DNA of 64,000 nt from Zygnema cylindricum (lineage: Eukaryota > Streptophyta > Zygnematophyceae > Zygnematales > Zygnemataceae), in assembly GCA_037447655.1 (NCBI GenBank), contig JBBHKE010001313.1, forward strand, positions 64,001 to 128,000, written 5' to 3'. Positions 12,116-22,698 of this stretch are shown here, piece after piece. The notes beneath the pieces are model-generated. The model searched no databases. It saw nothing but the letters and a program-made list of their open reading frames with translations, and was not told the DNA's origin. Numbering within the stretch: position 1 is the first letter of the stretch; every line of letters begins with the position of its first letter. The translations under genes were made by a program, and so were the position numbers.

Positions 12116-12699
12116 AATTATTATCCACAATCTCTCGATCGGCTAAGCGACATTCCAATCTTGATTTTAATAAAGAATTTGCAATTGGTGATCTTAATGG
12201 CATTAAGGGTTCGGATTCGGAAATTGATCCGGAACCACCTCCAATGTTAAGAGAGGGAGATAAAATTGTGGAAAATGTAAATTTTGGTAACATTGGTGGG
12301 GATTCACGAAGCAAAAAATCTTGAATGTCTTCGGACACGAGGAAATCTTTGTCTTCTAAATCGAGTGGTCCACATATCATTGAAAAAAAACCGCAAAAGG
12401 AAGAAAAAGAATTTGAGCCAAAGAGGAGTATGAGAGATAATAGGGGAAAGAAACCGGCTCGTCTTTCTTTTAACAGTAAGGGAATTATTGAAAAATATGA
12501 CTAGTATATTTTGGCGGCGAGAGAGAAAGATTTCCTCTTATAGCAGTCATTATGCGATAATATGCCGGGCGATCCGCAATCGTATGTGGAAGCACGAAAA
12601 TCATGCGATTGGGAAAAGCATTGGAAATCGGCGTGGGAACGAGAACTTCAATCTATTATCGACAACTGAACATTTGAGGAGGTAAGCCTACCAGAGGGT

Positions 12700-14104
12700 T
12701 GAAAAGCTATTGATGCAAAGTGGATTTATAAAACCAAAACAGGTGCATCAGGGGAAGTAGTGAAACATAAGGCTCGGTTAGTTTGCAAGGGCTTTCAACA
12801 AAGGGAGGGGATAGATTATACGGAGACATATGCACCGGAAGTGAAGTTTGATTCGTTAAGGATGATTATTGCTATTGCCGCTGCCACCAAAAAGCACATT
12901 CTCCAAATGGACGTAAAGACCGCGTTCTTGAATGGTGACTTAGAGGAGGAGGTCTATATGAAAGTTCTGGAAGAAGTAGTGTCGAAGGAGAGGAAGGTAT
13001 GGCGGCTGTGAAAGTCCTTGTACGGACTTAAGCAAGCGCCAAGGACTTGGTACTTACGGTTACAAAAAGTCATGACCGAATTTGAATTTGTACGAACAAT
13101 TTCAGACTCTAGATTTTACGTAAAAAGGTGAGGGGGGGGGATCAAATCATATTTTTTGTCTACGTGGATGATATTAGATGATATGTGACAAGTTTACGCG
13201 AATCGCGGAATTGAAGGAGTACTTGCGTCTACACTTTAAAGTCAAAGATTTGGGGAACGTACGATATATTATTGGAGTGGAAGTTTTGAGGTACAATAAT
13301 GGGGATATTGAATTTTTGCAAGCGCAATATTGTAAAGAATTACTGACAAAATTTGTTATGTTGGATTCTAAGCCGGTTTTGACACCACTAGATTCCAAAT
13401 TTCAAAATCGCAAATTTGAGGAAGAGGAAACTGTCCACCCGCCCTATCGTGAGGTTGTTGGAAGTTTAATGTGTTTAAGTTTGGCCACGCGACCGGATAT
13501 TTCAACGGCAGTTTTTGACGTGAGCCGATTTTGTCAGGCTCCTAAAAAGATTCATTGGGAAGCCGTGAAGAGGGTATTTTGTTACCTTGCAGGTACGGTC
13601 GAGATTCGTTTATTTTTTCGATCTGGACGTACGTCTTTGGAGTGCGTGGGATATTGTGACGCAGATTGGGGTGGAGATTTTGACACAGAAAAGTCAATGT
13701 CTAGATATGCTTTTGTTTTTGGCGGCGCGGCAGTTTCTTGGAGTTAGCGACTCCAGCCAATTGTTGCACTAAGTTCAACCGAAACAGAATATATGGCGGC
13801 GTGTCACACATCCAAAGCGTCGATTAGGATTAAAGAACTACTTCGAAAATTGGGGATTGCGATTGGCTACATGAAAATATTTTATGACAGCATGAGTTCT
13901 ATGGCGTTGGTAAAGAATCATATCTTTCAAAAAAGGACAAAACATATCAAGATTCAATGGCACTTTGTACGCAATTTGGTCACTGCGAAAGAGATTGAGT
14001 TTTTGTATGTTTCGACGTTGGAGGAAGCCGCGGATATATTGACGAAAGCCACGACTCATGATGTGTTATTGAAGGGGAGACCTAAATTAGGATTGATGCA
14101 ATGA
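12700..14104 (+). pseudogene. Copia reverse transcriptase and RNase H, degraded
   Basis: RT motifs read AKWIYKTKTG, KARLVCKGFQQREGIDYTE, LQMDVKTAFLNGDLEEEVYM (12708-12970), SLYGLKQAPRTW (~13013) and FVYVDDI (~13155). RNase H has YCDADWGGDF (~13650), ETEYMAACH (~13781), and RTKHIKIQWHFVR (~13935), ending near 14104. A TGA precedes SLYGLKQ, a run of eight or nine G at ~13130 marks a frameshift, and a TAG follows AVSWS. RT copies genomic RNA and RNase H degrades it; neither is intact here. Confidence 0.88.
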
Positions 14105-14111
14105 TTACAAT

Positions 14112-14125
14112 ATTGAGAGGGGGAT
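14112..14125 (+). promoter_or_regulatory. Polypurine tract of the 7966-15576 copia
   Basis: ATTGAGAGGGGGAT lies between the RNase H stop and the 3' LTR. Confidence 0.7.
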
Positions 14126-15576
14126 TAATGGGTCAAAGTTGTAATCGGTCATCGCGGTCTGTCGCGCGGCTGGCTAATGTGTCCTTACGCGAAGTTAGTG
14201 GTCCAGGTTAGTTTGTGTAGAAATTAATGGTTCTTTAAGTATTTTCTAGGTCTAAAATGAATTGTTGAAAAGAGGTAATTAATATTTCACTTCTCTATTT
14301 TAGTTATACCTTAAAGAGAGAGTGAGGATCAAAGGCACGCCATGGCTCCCGCCATATTTAGAAAGTGGCAGATTTTGAAGTAGATGATATTTTACCGAAA
14401 TGTTGCCTAAGTTAGGATTTGATCCTGCGACCTCTGGATTCTCTATAGCCGGGCGCCTTAACCATTAAGGCGTTGCGAAACGATAAACAAGACGGATTTC
14501 AAAGATATATAAACTTTAACAAAATGAATAATTAACACCAAACTAACGAAGAGGAACAATTCATGCACGTACGTGAATCTGAACCGTGTAAAATATGTTT
14601 TGATCGGACGACCAGCATTGTAGCCGCCACTCGAAGTGAGCTTTTGGCGGCATTCGGAGATAGAGTTACGCGGTGCCACGTGGCGCCTCATTATTTGATA
14701 CCGGAGAAGATGGGAGGAGGAACCATGGCTCCCAATTTGAGAGGTGTTACCTTGTAGACTATATCGTACAATAGACGTACAATAAGTACATTGCCAATTG
14801 TACCTTGTTATCTATATAGTCTTCCTATTGGTCTAGGGTTTAGTAGTAGGTAGTCGTGAGTAGGCAGATCAAGACTTAGTGATATTTAGGTACCTCTCTC
14901 TACGAGAGCTTGTAAATATATAGGTCATTTTTGACCATCCATAACTTACTGCTCAAGTGAGCAAATTCGGAAATTATTTTTGCTAACGACTCAAAGGAGT
15001 CTTGCCTTCATTGGGGTGAAGGTGATCAAAGTTTTTGTCTGTCAGTTTGCCAGTTATTGTTGCTGAATCACAAAGGGGTCACGGTGATCCTAGAGGCTTC
15101 GTGTGAGGGTCCTACTCTGAGGACCTATGGAGGTCTCAGAGTTGCGATTTAGAGTCATTACTCTAAAGTTGTGTTGTACGATATGTAGTACCCTGGTCTC
15201 GCGGAGATTCAATTTGACGACGACCAACTTTTGTTTCGTTTGCTGTGTACGGCTGGCATGTTTGTTTTGTCTTTATTTGGTTTTGACTGTACATTGATTT
15301 GTACTTCAGTACTTTGTAGTTTCGTTGTAAGACTCAATTTGAGTTGTAGGCGCTTCGTGTGCACTTTCTAGTTTGGTTTGTTTTTTTATAGTTTGATAGT
15401 GTGACGTTTCACTTGCAGTACTATATACTGCAGCTTAGGAGAAAGGTAAGTTAATCTTTTATGGGAGAAAATGTCTGTGAAATATATTGGCTTTCGTGGA
15501 CAGTTATCTCTCGTGTAAATTTTATGAATGCTACCGCTGTAGTCTTGGACTCTGATTTTTGTGTAAGATCCTTACA
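14126..15576 (+). mobile_element. 3' LTR of the 7966-15576 copia
   Basis: It aligns with the 5' LTR from GGGTCAAAGTTGTAATCG to AAGATCCTTACA, and is split by the solo LTR at 14216-15146. The terminal TGTT has decayed to TAAT. The segment after the inserted LTR (GAGTCATTACTCTAAAGTTG) shows the undisturbed site into which the Harbinger MITE went in the other LTR. Confidence 0.9.
14216..15146 (+). mobile_element. Solo LTR (family A), nested in the 3' LTR
   Basis: It starts TGTAGAAATTAATGG and ends GGTCTCAGAGTTGCG (the final A has mutated). It is flanked by GTTTG on the left and ATTTA on the right, a duplication decayed at two of five bases. It has the family A landmarks: an antisense tRNA-like block at ~14405-14478, ACTACGAGAG-type hairpin, and CATAACTTACTGCTCAAGTG. 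At 931 bp it is shorter than its relatives. Confidence 0.85.
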
Positions 15577-16380
15577 TGTAACTGTTGTTCATTTACAATA
15601 TCTGTAATGTATCAGGTTTTAACGAGTGCGGTGTTAACTAAAAAAATATCGTCGCATGTCCGTTGCATTACAATAAATTAACATCAATAATGTCCTTTAA
15701 CTTTAATAAGGTCGCAGTTGAGCGGTTTTCTTAGAGTTCATTGACATTAATATGTGTCTTAACTCTAATAAGGTTGCTCTTTGGTGACAAAGTTTCAAAA
15801 AATGAACATGTATTAGAGTTAATGTTAACTCTAAATAAAATCAATGAACTTATGTAACGCGTCATATGATTGATCGCCCAAAATTACAAGTGGCCAATTT
15901 ATGATCCACGTAAACATTATGGTTTTAAAATGACGTAGATAACGTAAGAGAAACCGTTTATCCTTACCAACGCCCATTCCAAAAACGAGTCGTACATTCA
16001 ATAAACAGCAACGTTTTCCATAGCTATTTCATCAAACTTTTCGACGCCATTCACATGCGTACTTTCACACCTAAATTCACGCAACTTTTTACAAATTCTC
16101 GTTTTCATTATGATGTTTTAAAAAATATAAAAAAATTCAAATTTAAAACGAAATATGAAAAGTTAAATTTTGAACACTAAAAGTTTTGAAAAGGGTTTTC
16201 CTCATTTTCTTCCCATCACCCCTTCCTTTCTTTGTATATATATTTCACGTTTAATCCAACCATGGCACTATCAACCCTCCTATTGTATTTGCTTTGGCTG
16301 CTACACCGGATTTTCTTTGCTTCACATTCTTTCCTGTTCTTAACGGTCGCTTATTATTTTAAAATGTGTGAAGAATTAAG
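15577..16380. other. Non-coding interval
   Basis: AT-rich sequence with no supported ORF. It includes the right TSD of the copia (TGTAA) and the short degenerate repeats TTAACTCTAATAAGG (twice, near 15690 and 15760). I see no gene or RNA. Confidence 0.6.
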
Positions 16381-17541
16381 ACCATGTTTTCTAATTATGT
16401 TGCGAGAAACGGTGACAGGGCCGAAATCTCTCCATCCGATCTTTGGGTGGCTCTCATAAAGATGTACCGAAGTGGTACGATTCAGCAACAACAGTTGGCT
16501 GATCAGAAAATTGACGCATACGTATACAAGGGGGGGAAGATGTTGGATTTTTGTAATGAGCTCGCAACACTTTTCATAGAGCTAGAGAGTGTTGGACAAG
16601 TTGAAACTGAAAAGATGAAGGTTAACTGCTTGCTCATGAAGTTACCAGATTAGTTCGAGAACATAGTCAACCGTGTGGAGGACTTGCCGGACTCAAGGTG
16701 GATATGGAATTCGGTGGTAAGGATGATTCTTGTTAGGGAGAATACGATTGAGATCCGAAGGGGAGGAAAGAGTGGGCAAGCCTTAGCAGTTGTGACCGAT
16801 TGGAGGAACAATGATTCAAAGAAACCCGTAGGAAATTATAGAGGGGGGGGGGGGGGGCAAAAAAATCAAACCAACCAGTTCGGACCAAGGGCTCCCAAGG
16901 GTTTGTGCCACTTTTGTAAGAAACCACGACACTATATGGCGGAGTGCACTAAGTTAACCGAGCTGTGGTTAAAAGAGGGGCAGACAGGCGGACACCCGAG
17001 AGGAAAGAAAAAGGTCGAAGGGGCAGACAAGTGGACACCCGAGAGGAAAGAAAAAGGCCCTTGTGACACAGGTACATGAGGCGGAATCCGAGGACGAGGA
17101 CGATAAACTCCTATTGGATGAGGAGTTGGAGGCGAAAAACGAGGTCGAAATTCCACGAAAGCAGAAATGTGCTTTCGCTGGACTGAAAGGCGAAGCAGGC
17201 TGGATTGTAAATTCAGGTGCCTCTATACGCATGTGTAAGGATAAACACCTGTTCACTAAGATAAGAAAGATTCCCACCGTAGAGATAGACAACGGGGATG
17301 GGAGGATAATCACTACTACTCTTGCAGGATCGGTAGATCTGAAAGTGTTAGTAGAAGGAATGACATCCATAGTTACATTCTCCGATGTATTGTTTATTCC
17401 GGAGCTGAACAAAAACCTCATCTCTACATCTGTATTAGATGATAAGGGTTTTGATACTAGCACTAGGAAAAGATTCTTTGCTGCTAGTTTTGAGGAGGAA
17501 GTTTATTTCACTGTTGAAAAAGGTAGCCAAGGGATGTTTAC
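16381..17541 (+). pseudogene. Copia gag-protease fragment
   Basis: This plus-strand remnant belongs to the same copia lineage as 1-2723 and 45595-49426. Gag reads LWVALIKMYRSGTIQQQQLADQKIDAYVYKGGKMLDFCNEL, then a TAG at ~16651. An intact CCHC knuckle (CHFCKKPRHYMAEC) lies at ~16908, and a 15-base G run at 16843-16857 disrupts the linker. A ~60-bp duplication is visible around 16970-17060 (ACACCCGAGAGGAAAG twice). The protease starts near 17200 as NSGASIRMC, with the catalytic Asp replaced by Asn. Sequence stops abruptly at ~17541 against inverted RNase H sequence. Confidence 0.88.
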
Positions 17542-17636
17542 ATCACCCACATACAGTACATACCTAGAAGTACACCTCCTCATATGAGCATCCCCATAAT
17601 TGGCATCACTCCAAGTGGAGATGTGAGTGTTGTCCC
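17542..17636 (-). pseudogene. Inverted RNase H fragment
   Basis: On the minus strand this encodes HISTWSDANYGDAHMRRCTSRYVLYVG, matching RNase H of the copia at 48940-49015. It is fused on its left to plus-strand protease sequence and on its right to the end of a minus-strand LTR, so it is a rearrangement scar. Confidence 0.8.
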
Positions 17637-18721
17637 TTTCAACTCTGAGACCTCCATTGGTCCACAGAGTAGGCAGCTCACACAAAGCCCCTAAGATAAC
17701 CCTGATATCTTTGTGTTTCAGCAAGAATAACTACCACCGTGGCAGACAAAAACTCTGACCACCTTCACCCTTGTGAAGACAAGACTCCCCTGAGTCGATA
17801 GCAAAAAGAATCTTTGAATTTGCTCCCCTGAGTAGTAAGTTATGAACGATCAAAGTTGAGCTTTTGTACAGGAGCTCTCTGGGAGAGAGGGGGCTACCTA
17901 CCAAATTTTCGAAGTCCTACATCCCTCTCTAAACCCTCTACTACTAGAGTACACCACCAATCACTAGACTCTGTCGTACAGAAAGGTACAAGTGCCGGAA
18001 TACTTACTGTATGGCCATCGTACGGCATGGTTGAAATGTTGACGCTTGTCATATCCGGATTAGTTCCCATATTCTTCGGAGATGCCGCAAGCGAATGATG
18101 TTGTGCCACGTGGCGCTTGACGTGGCGCTGACCGAAAACGCTAAAGCGCCTATTCTGCGATCTCGGCACCTATCGTGGCCGTTCGATCAAACCGACATTT
18201 GATTCTAGCCCTCGAAAATCAATGCGCCATATTTGTTTCGCCGTCGAAACAAATGCGCTGTATTCATTTCATGAAGTACCTTACGCCGTACGTATATTTT
18301 AACCGTGTCTATGTTACATGTTTGTTCGCGTCGTTAAATGAATTTATGTAACCGTACATCTTTTACTATATTTCAAACCTTATATGTCTCAGCACCGATC
18401 CTAGACTATAGGATAAAGCTACCGGCTATTGTTGATTTGACCGACGGTATATACCAGGATCAAATCCTGGGTCCGTCAAGTATATTTTGGTAAACCTACC
18501 AAAATCTACTACCTGATGTCTCTCTATCTCTAGACAACATAGGAAGTCATGGCTTTAGCTCCCTCTTTAACCTTCAGTGATTGCGACAAGTGTGGGAGCT
18601 GGAGAGAGGAGTTAGAGGCAAGTGTGGGAGCTGAAGAGAGGAGTTAGAGGCAGACTGCCTCGGCTTCTTTTCTGCATTTCATTTTAGACCTAGGATATAC
18701 TAAAAGAACCATTAATTTCTA
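17637..18721 (-). mobile_element. LTR, family A-like, reverse orientation
   Basis: The reverse complement starts TGTAGAAATTAATGG at 18721 and ends GGTCTCAGAGTTGA at ~17637. Upstream on the minus strand lie a polypurine tract (AAAATAAGGGGAG) and RNase H coding sequence, so it behaves as a 3' LTR. The tRNA-like block at 18399-18476 reads on the plus strand and ends in the T-arm-like hairpin CCAGGATCAAATCCTGG. Confidence 0.88.
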
Positions 18722-19040
18722 CACTCCCCTTATTTTCTAGTCACTCTTTAATTTCATACCACACTTCTCCCTGCAAAAAATTAGCTCAGGGGAAGGTACA
18801 GGTTTGGTTATCATATCTACTACCATTTCACTATCTAGTCTATACTCTAGGCTGATTATCTTGTCTTCTCCCTAACAAAGCTAAGTCTAATGTCCATATG
18901 TTTGGCTTTAAAGTGGTGTTTAGGATTGGCAGAAATGGGAATGGCTATGGCTGCCTGATTATCACAAAACACTTTCTGGACACCACTCTTAAGATGACCA
19001 AACTCACCAAGCAAAGACTTGACCCACATGGCTTCTTTGC
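18722..19040 (-). pseudogene. Copia RNase H C-terminus plus polypurine tract
   Basis: The minus strand reads KEAMWVKSLLGEFGHL, then VQKVFCDNQAAIAIP and HHFKAKHMDIRLSFVREK. After a frameshift come VDMITKPVPSPEL and the polypurine tract. It matches 49105-49420. Upstream parts of the element are absent. Confidence 0.88.
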
Positions 19041-20100
19041 CTGTTTTATTTGTTTGTGTCTCCTTTGGCTTTTGTAGTCTTCAAGCGTTCTTCTTTCTTT
19101 TTTGAACTCCTTTGTACCTTGATAGTTTTTTCCGTCGCACTTTTTGAAATAAATTTTCTTCTACAGCGGTTACAATATGGGAATGTGTATCCAAATTAGT
19201 GTTAGATGCATAAATTAACATTCATATTTAGTATTGACATTCACACTAATAGCCATTTGTGGCGTACTATACTGTAATGAATTGTCTTGAAAATAATTTT
19301 TCGGTACGCAGTAAATCAAAAGTTGCACATTATCACTGCAAAAGTTTCACAAACTAGGTGTAGTGCGCTACGTCTCATAAAGGAATAACCATATTGTACC
19401 CTTTGTGTGCATTATACTACGCCGATCGAGTGCAACTTTGGAACTATGGGTACGATGTGATTCAGTTTTAGAATAGAAATTTTATTGTCTCTACCTATAA
19501 GCGCTACATATGAGTTTCAGTTCGCAATTCGAGTAACTAACACAAACTTGGTCGCAACTTTCTTTGGCGGAAAATCTCAAAATGGTGTTTACAATAGTAC
19601 TTAAAGGCACTTACTACAATCTGATATGTGTTCTTGCACTAAATCAACATTATTAATTATAATTTAGTATGACCACTAATAACATTCTAACATTAATAAC
19701 AATGGGCGTTGTACCAGCGATCTGTGGGCACCACTAGTGTTTACAGTATTGATACGTGGTGTAGTGTACTGCCAAGCTTTCACCTCAAGGTTGGTTCTAT
19801 TCGCGCTTATTAATCAGTAGCAGTTCCATGTGAAATAATTGGAACGAAAAAGAAGAATAGATCTTCCGTTGTAACATTTTCTTTTATTACAAAGTTTATT
19901 TTTGTTGTTGTTGTTTTTTCGTGATCTGTTTTCTGCTTCCTGGTCTAGTAAACTTACTGTTATTCTTTGTATATTCTTTGTTTTCATTTTTTTTTTGGGT
20001 ATGTTTTTCTTTTTCTATTTGTGTGTTTGTACATTTTTTTAGGTGCTCTACTTCTCAACGACATTTGGAACAAACTTTTTTTACATACATGTTTTTTATT
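19041..20100. other. Non-coding interval
   Basis: AT-rich sequence with degenerate repeat pieces, including ATGCATAAATTAACATTCAT like the tandem repeat at 7305, and T-rich stretches at 19870-20040. No ORF here has a recognisable domain. Confidence 0.55.
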
Positions 20101-20103
20101 TAA

Positions 20104-21670
20104 GTGCCGGCATATAATTTTTTTAGGGATTGTTTGGCCGAACTCAACTTTTCTGTCCAACCCTTGAAGTGTGTTATTTGTTTCCCTCAAGATATTACAC
20201 TTTCCTTTACTCCCCTTTTTGGTTTTCAAACTCCTCCTCCCTTTGATAGCATTTGTGTGTTGGGTTGCGCGCTTGGTTCAAATACTTTCGTGACCCAATT
20301 TCTTGATGTTGCTCTTTAGACAAATTTATCCCACATGGGCGACCTTCCTAACTTTCCCGATCCTCGTGTGGTTTTTGCTTTCTTGATTAGGTGTTTCCTC
20401 CACCGCCTCTCTTGCCTTACTCCTACTTCCCCTCCCACCACAACGTTTGTCTCCTCTCTTTCCCCCTTTGATGACCGCCTCATGGACGTCCTTCACACTC
20501 AGTTAGGTGGTGAGGGCATTTGATCGCGAGTCTGGGCTTTCGGCCCGCATTCACGCATCCCTTCCTCTCCTTGCATGGGGGATTGGGTTTATTATTGACT
20601 GCCCGTGTTGCTCTTGCTGCCTATTTGGGAAGTTGATGCCTTATTGCCTCCACTCTTGTTTCTCGCTTCTTGGCCGGGGACACCCCCGTTCTCGCAACCC
20701 TCGGTCCCATTGGGTTTCGGACGGTGTGTTCCCTTCCAGCCTATTAGACGCGACAAGTTCTCTTCCTCCTCCTGCTATGTCGGTTCTTTCCACCCTTGTT
20801 GCGCTTGTCTAGGAATCAATTTTCGACCAGGTTGTCGCCGCCATTAAAACCAAACTTCTCAAGGCGCTTACCTTTGATTCTTCGCGTGTCCATCTTCTCT
20901 CTTGTGGTGGATCTGTTTTTAGGGCTTGGCTATCCGCCACACTTATTTTATCCACTCTACAGTTCACGCCTACTCAATTCACCACCGCCCTCCGGTTTCG
21001 CATTGGCCTCCCTTATCCTCTTTTACTTGGCTCTCTAGTTTGCTTTGTGTGGTTGTGTCCTTGAGCCCGACGACATCCATTTGCTTCGTTGCTCCCATGG
21101 GGGAGAATTGATCCAAGCACATGACATTATTCGCGACCCCATTGCGACTACCGCTTTCGAGGGGGGATTTTGTTTGTGTCGCGAGGATTCTCATATTATT
21201 CCTTCGCGCCGGATCGATATTGATTTGCTCGATGGTGCTCGACGCATCTTTGGTGAAATTGTTTTGGCGAAGTAGTTGTTTTGGCGAACTCTACTTCGCC
21301 CACAATGGTTGGTCGAGTGGTCGCCCGCGATGTCGTTAAGACGAAAGAGAGTGATTATGCACACCAAGACCCTATGGATGACTTTACTCCAATGGTAGTC
21401 GAGATCTTTGGTTGTTTGGGTGTTGCGTTGGACGAGTTTCTCCGTACTTTTGGATGATGCTCATTCAAGCAACAGGGACTTGGGAGTCCTCCTGCTTCGG
21501 TCCTTACTTCTTTTTATCAATAACGTTTACTTGTGGCTTTCCAGCGAGTGCAAGCTTCTATCCTCCTTCGATCAGCTATTGCATTTATGAATCCTCAGCG
21601 TTTTCCGAAACTCCCTCAACATGCTCCCTCGGGCTTGGGGGACTTACGAGGTTGCGTTACGTAGACATTT
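20104..21670 (+). pseudogene. 5'-truncated LINE-like RT/endonuclease remnant
   Basis: Pieces in several frames fit the C-terminal half of a non-LTR reverse transcriptase. The post-palm RT region has DCLAELNFSVQPLKCVIC, then VLGCALGSNTFVTQFLD (20125-20310) and DPRVVFAFLIRCFLHRLSCL (~20352). A thumb-like helical region follows near 20880-21010 (FRAWLSATLILSTLQFT). A Cys/His cluster comes next (CGCVLEPDDIHLLRCSHGGELIQAHDIIRD, 21048-21135; key residues C, C, H, C), then RRIDIDLLDGAR with an R...D.D pattern like restriction-like endonucleases. The C-terminus reads EIFGCLGVALDEFLRTFG. The 5' truncation is typical of LINE insertion. No poly-A tail is evident. Frameshifts are numerous. Confidence 0.7.
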
Positions 21671-22698
21671 AATTTTGTCGAGGCTGGTCTTGTAGTGTTA
21701 GTTTAAGTGTGCTGTTGTTTTTTTCTATTTGGTTTGATTGCCTTTGTTTTACGCTTCATTTTTATGTGTTCACGTTGCTTTTCTTTGTTTTTTTTGCCCT
21801 GCTAGTTTTTCAGTTATGGCCATGTACCACTTTTGTGCCCCTAGACTCATATTGTTTAACAACGCGCTTTTTAATTCAATCTGGCAAGGTGTGTATTTGT
21901 GTGCATTTGTGTTGTTTGACCAATCAATGAGAGGCTTTGGATTTATGTTTTTTTATGTAGCGTTCAATTCACCGAATAAATTATTGGTAATCCACCCCTA
22001 CAGCATACTGCCCACCAGACAAAACATAGTTCTCAATAGTTCTCAATAAAAAATAATTGGAATAACTGTACAGTTACACCGCAAAATACGTAATAGGTGA
22101 ACTGCTGTACAGTATAACACGCATTATGGAATTTTCCAGTTGTTTTCTCACATTTGAACTATGCAACAGACACATCAGCTTTGATGCTGTTCATCAATCA
22201 ACCACCAACAGCCTGTATACCCATCCACAACAAAACAAAAAACGCCACCGATCAACATTATTATTGATGTCTATAAGCCGATAGAGATGATACAAAAACA
22301 ACGTAAAATGACGACACAAAATGCCATCAATCCACATCATCACCGATGTGTACACGCTTATTACAGAGATTGATCGACCCTCGCTACTTAGGTCAATCAC
22401 GATTTTTAAATATCCCACTAAGTCTATAACCTATGGTTGTACAGCTATACCAGTCGCATTTCTTCACAGCCTCCCTCCTAACCTTTACAAACCGTTACCT
22501 TACTTGCAAAGGGTGAATGTATTTTCCCTTTAGTGACATAGTATCCCATACTATTATTATTATTATTATTCTTCTAGTATCCATTCCAGCTCTTGAGTAA
22601 GACGAAAAACATATTTTATCCTTAAAGTGACAATAGCATCTCGTGACATTGGCATCCCCACACAAATTATTTTCGAAGTATCAAGTAGAGCTCTTGAC
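21671..22698. other. Non-coding interval and probable HIR 3' flank
   Basis: T-rich sequence to ~21970, then unremarkable DNA. On the minus strand, just downstream of the HIR stop, the run of AATAAT at 22554-22572 could serve as a polyadenylation signal. No gene is supported. Confidence 0.5.

Larger units (their letters stand above)
7966..15576 (+). mobile_element. Complete decayed Ty1/copia element, TSD TGTAA
   Basis: Two LTRs of ~510 bp (net of later insertions) bound a gag-pol interior. Identical 5-bp duplications TGTAA occur at 7961-7965 and 15577-15581. The order is LTR, PBS, gag, zinc knuckle, protease, integrase, RT, RNase H, PPT, LTR. It landed in a family M MITE fragment (CTACACCGTGAATCGTGTAA just left). 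After insertion the 5' LTR received a Harbinger-type MITE (8066-8761) and the 3' LTR a family A solo LTR (14216-15146). Confidence 0.93.
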
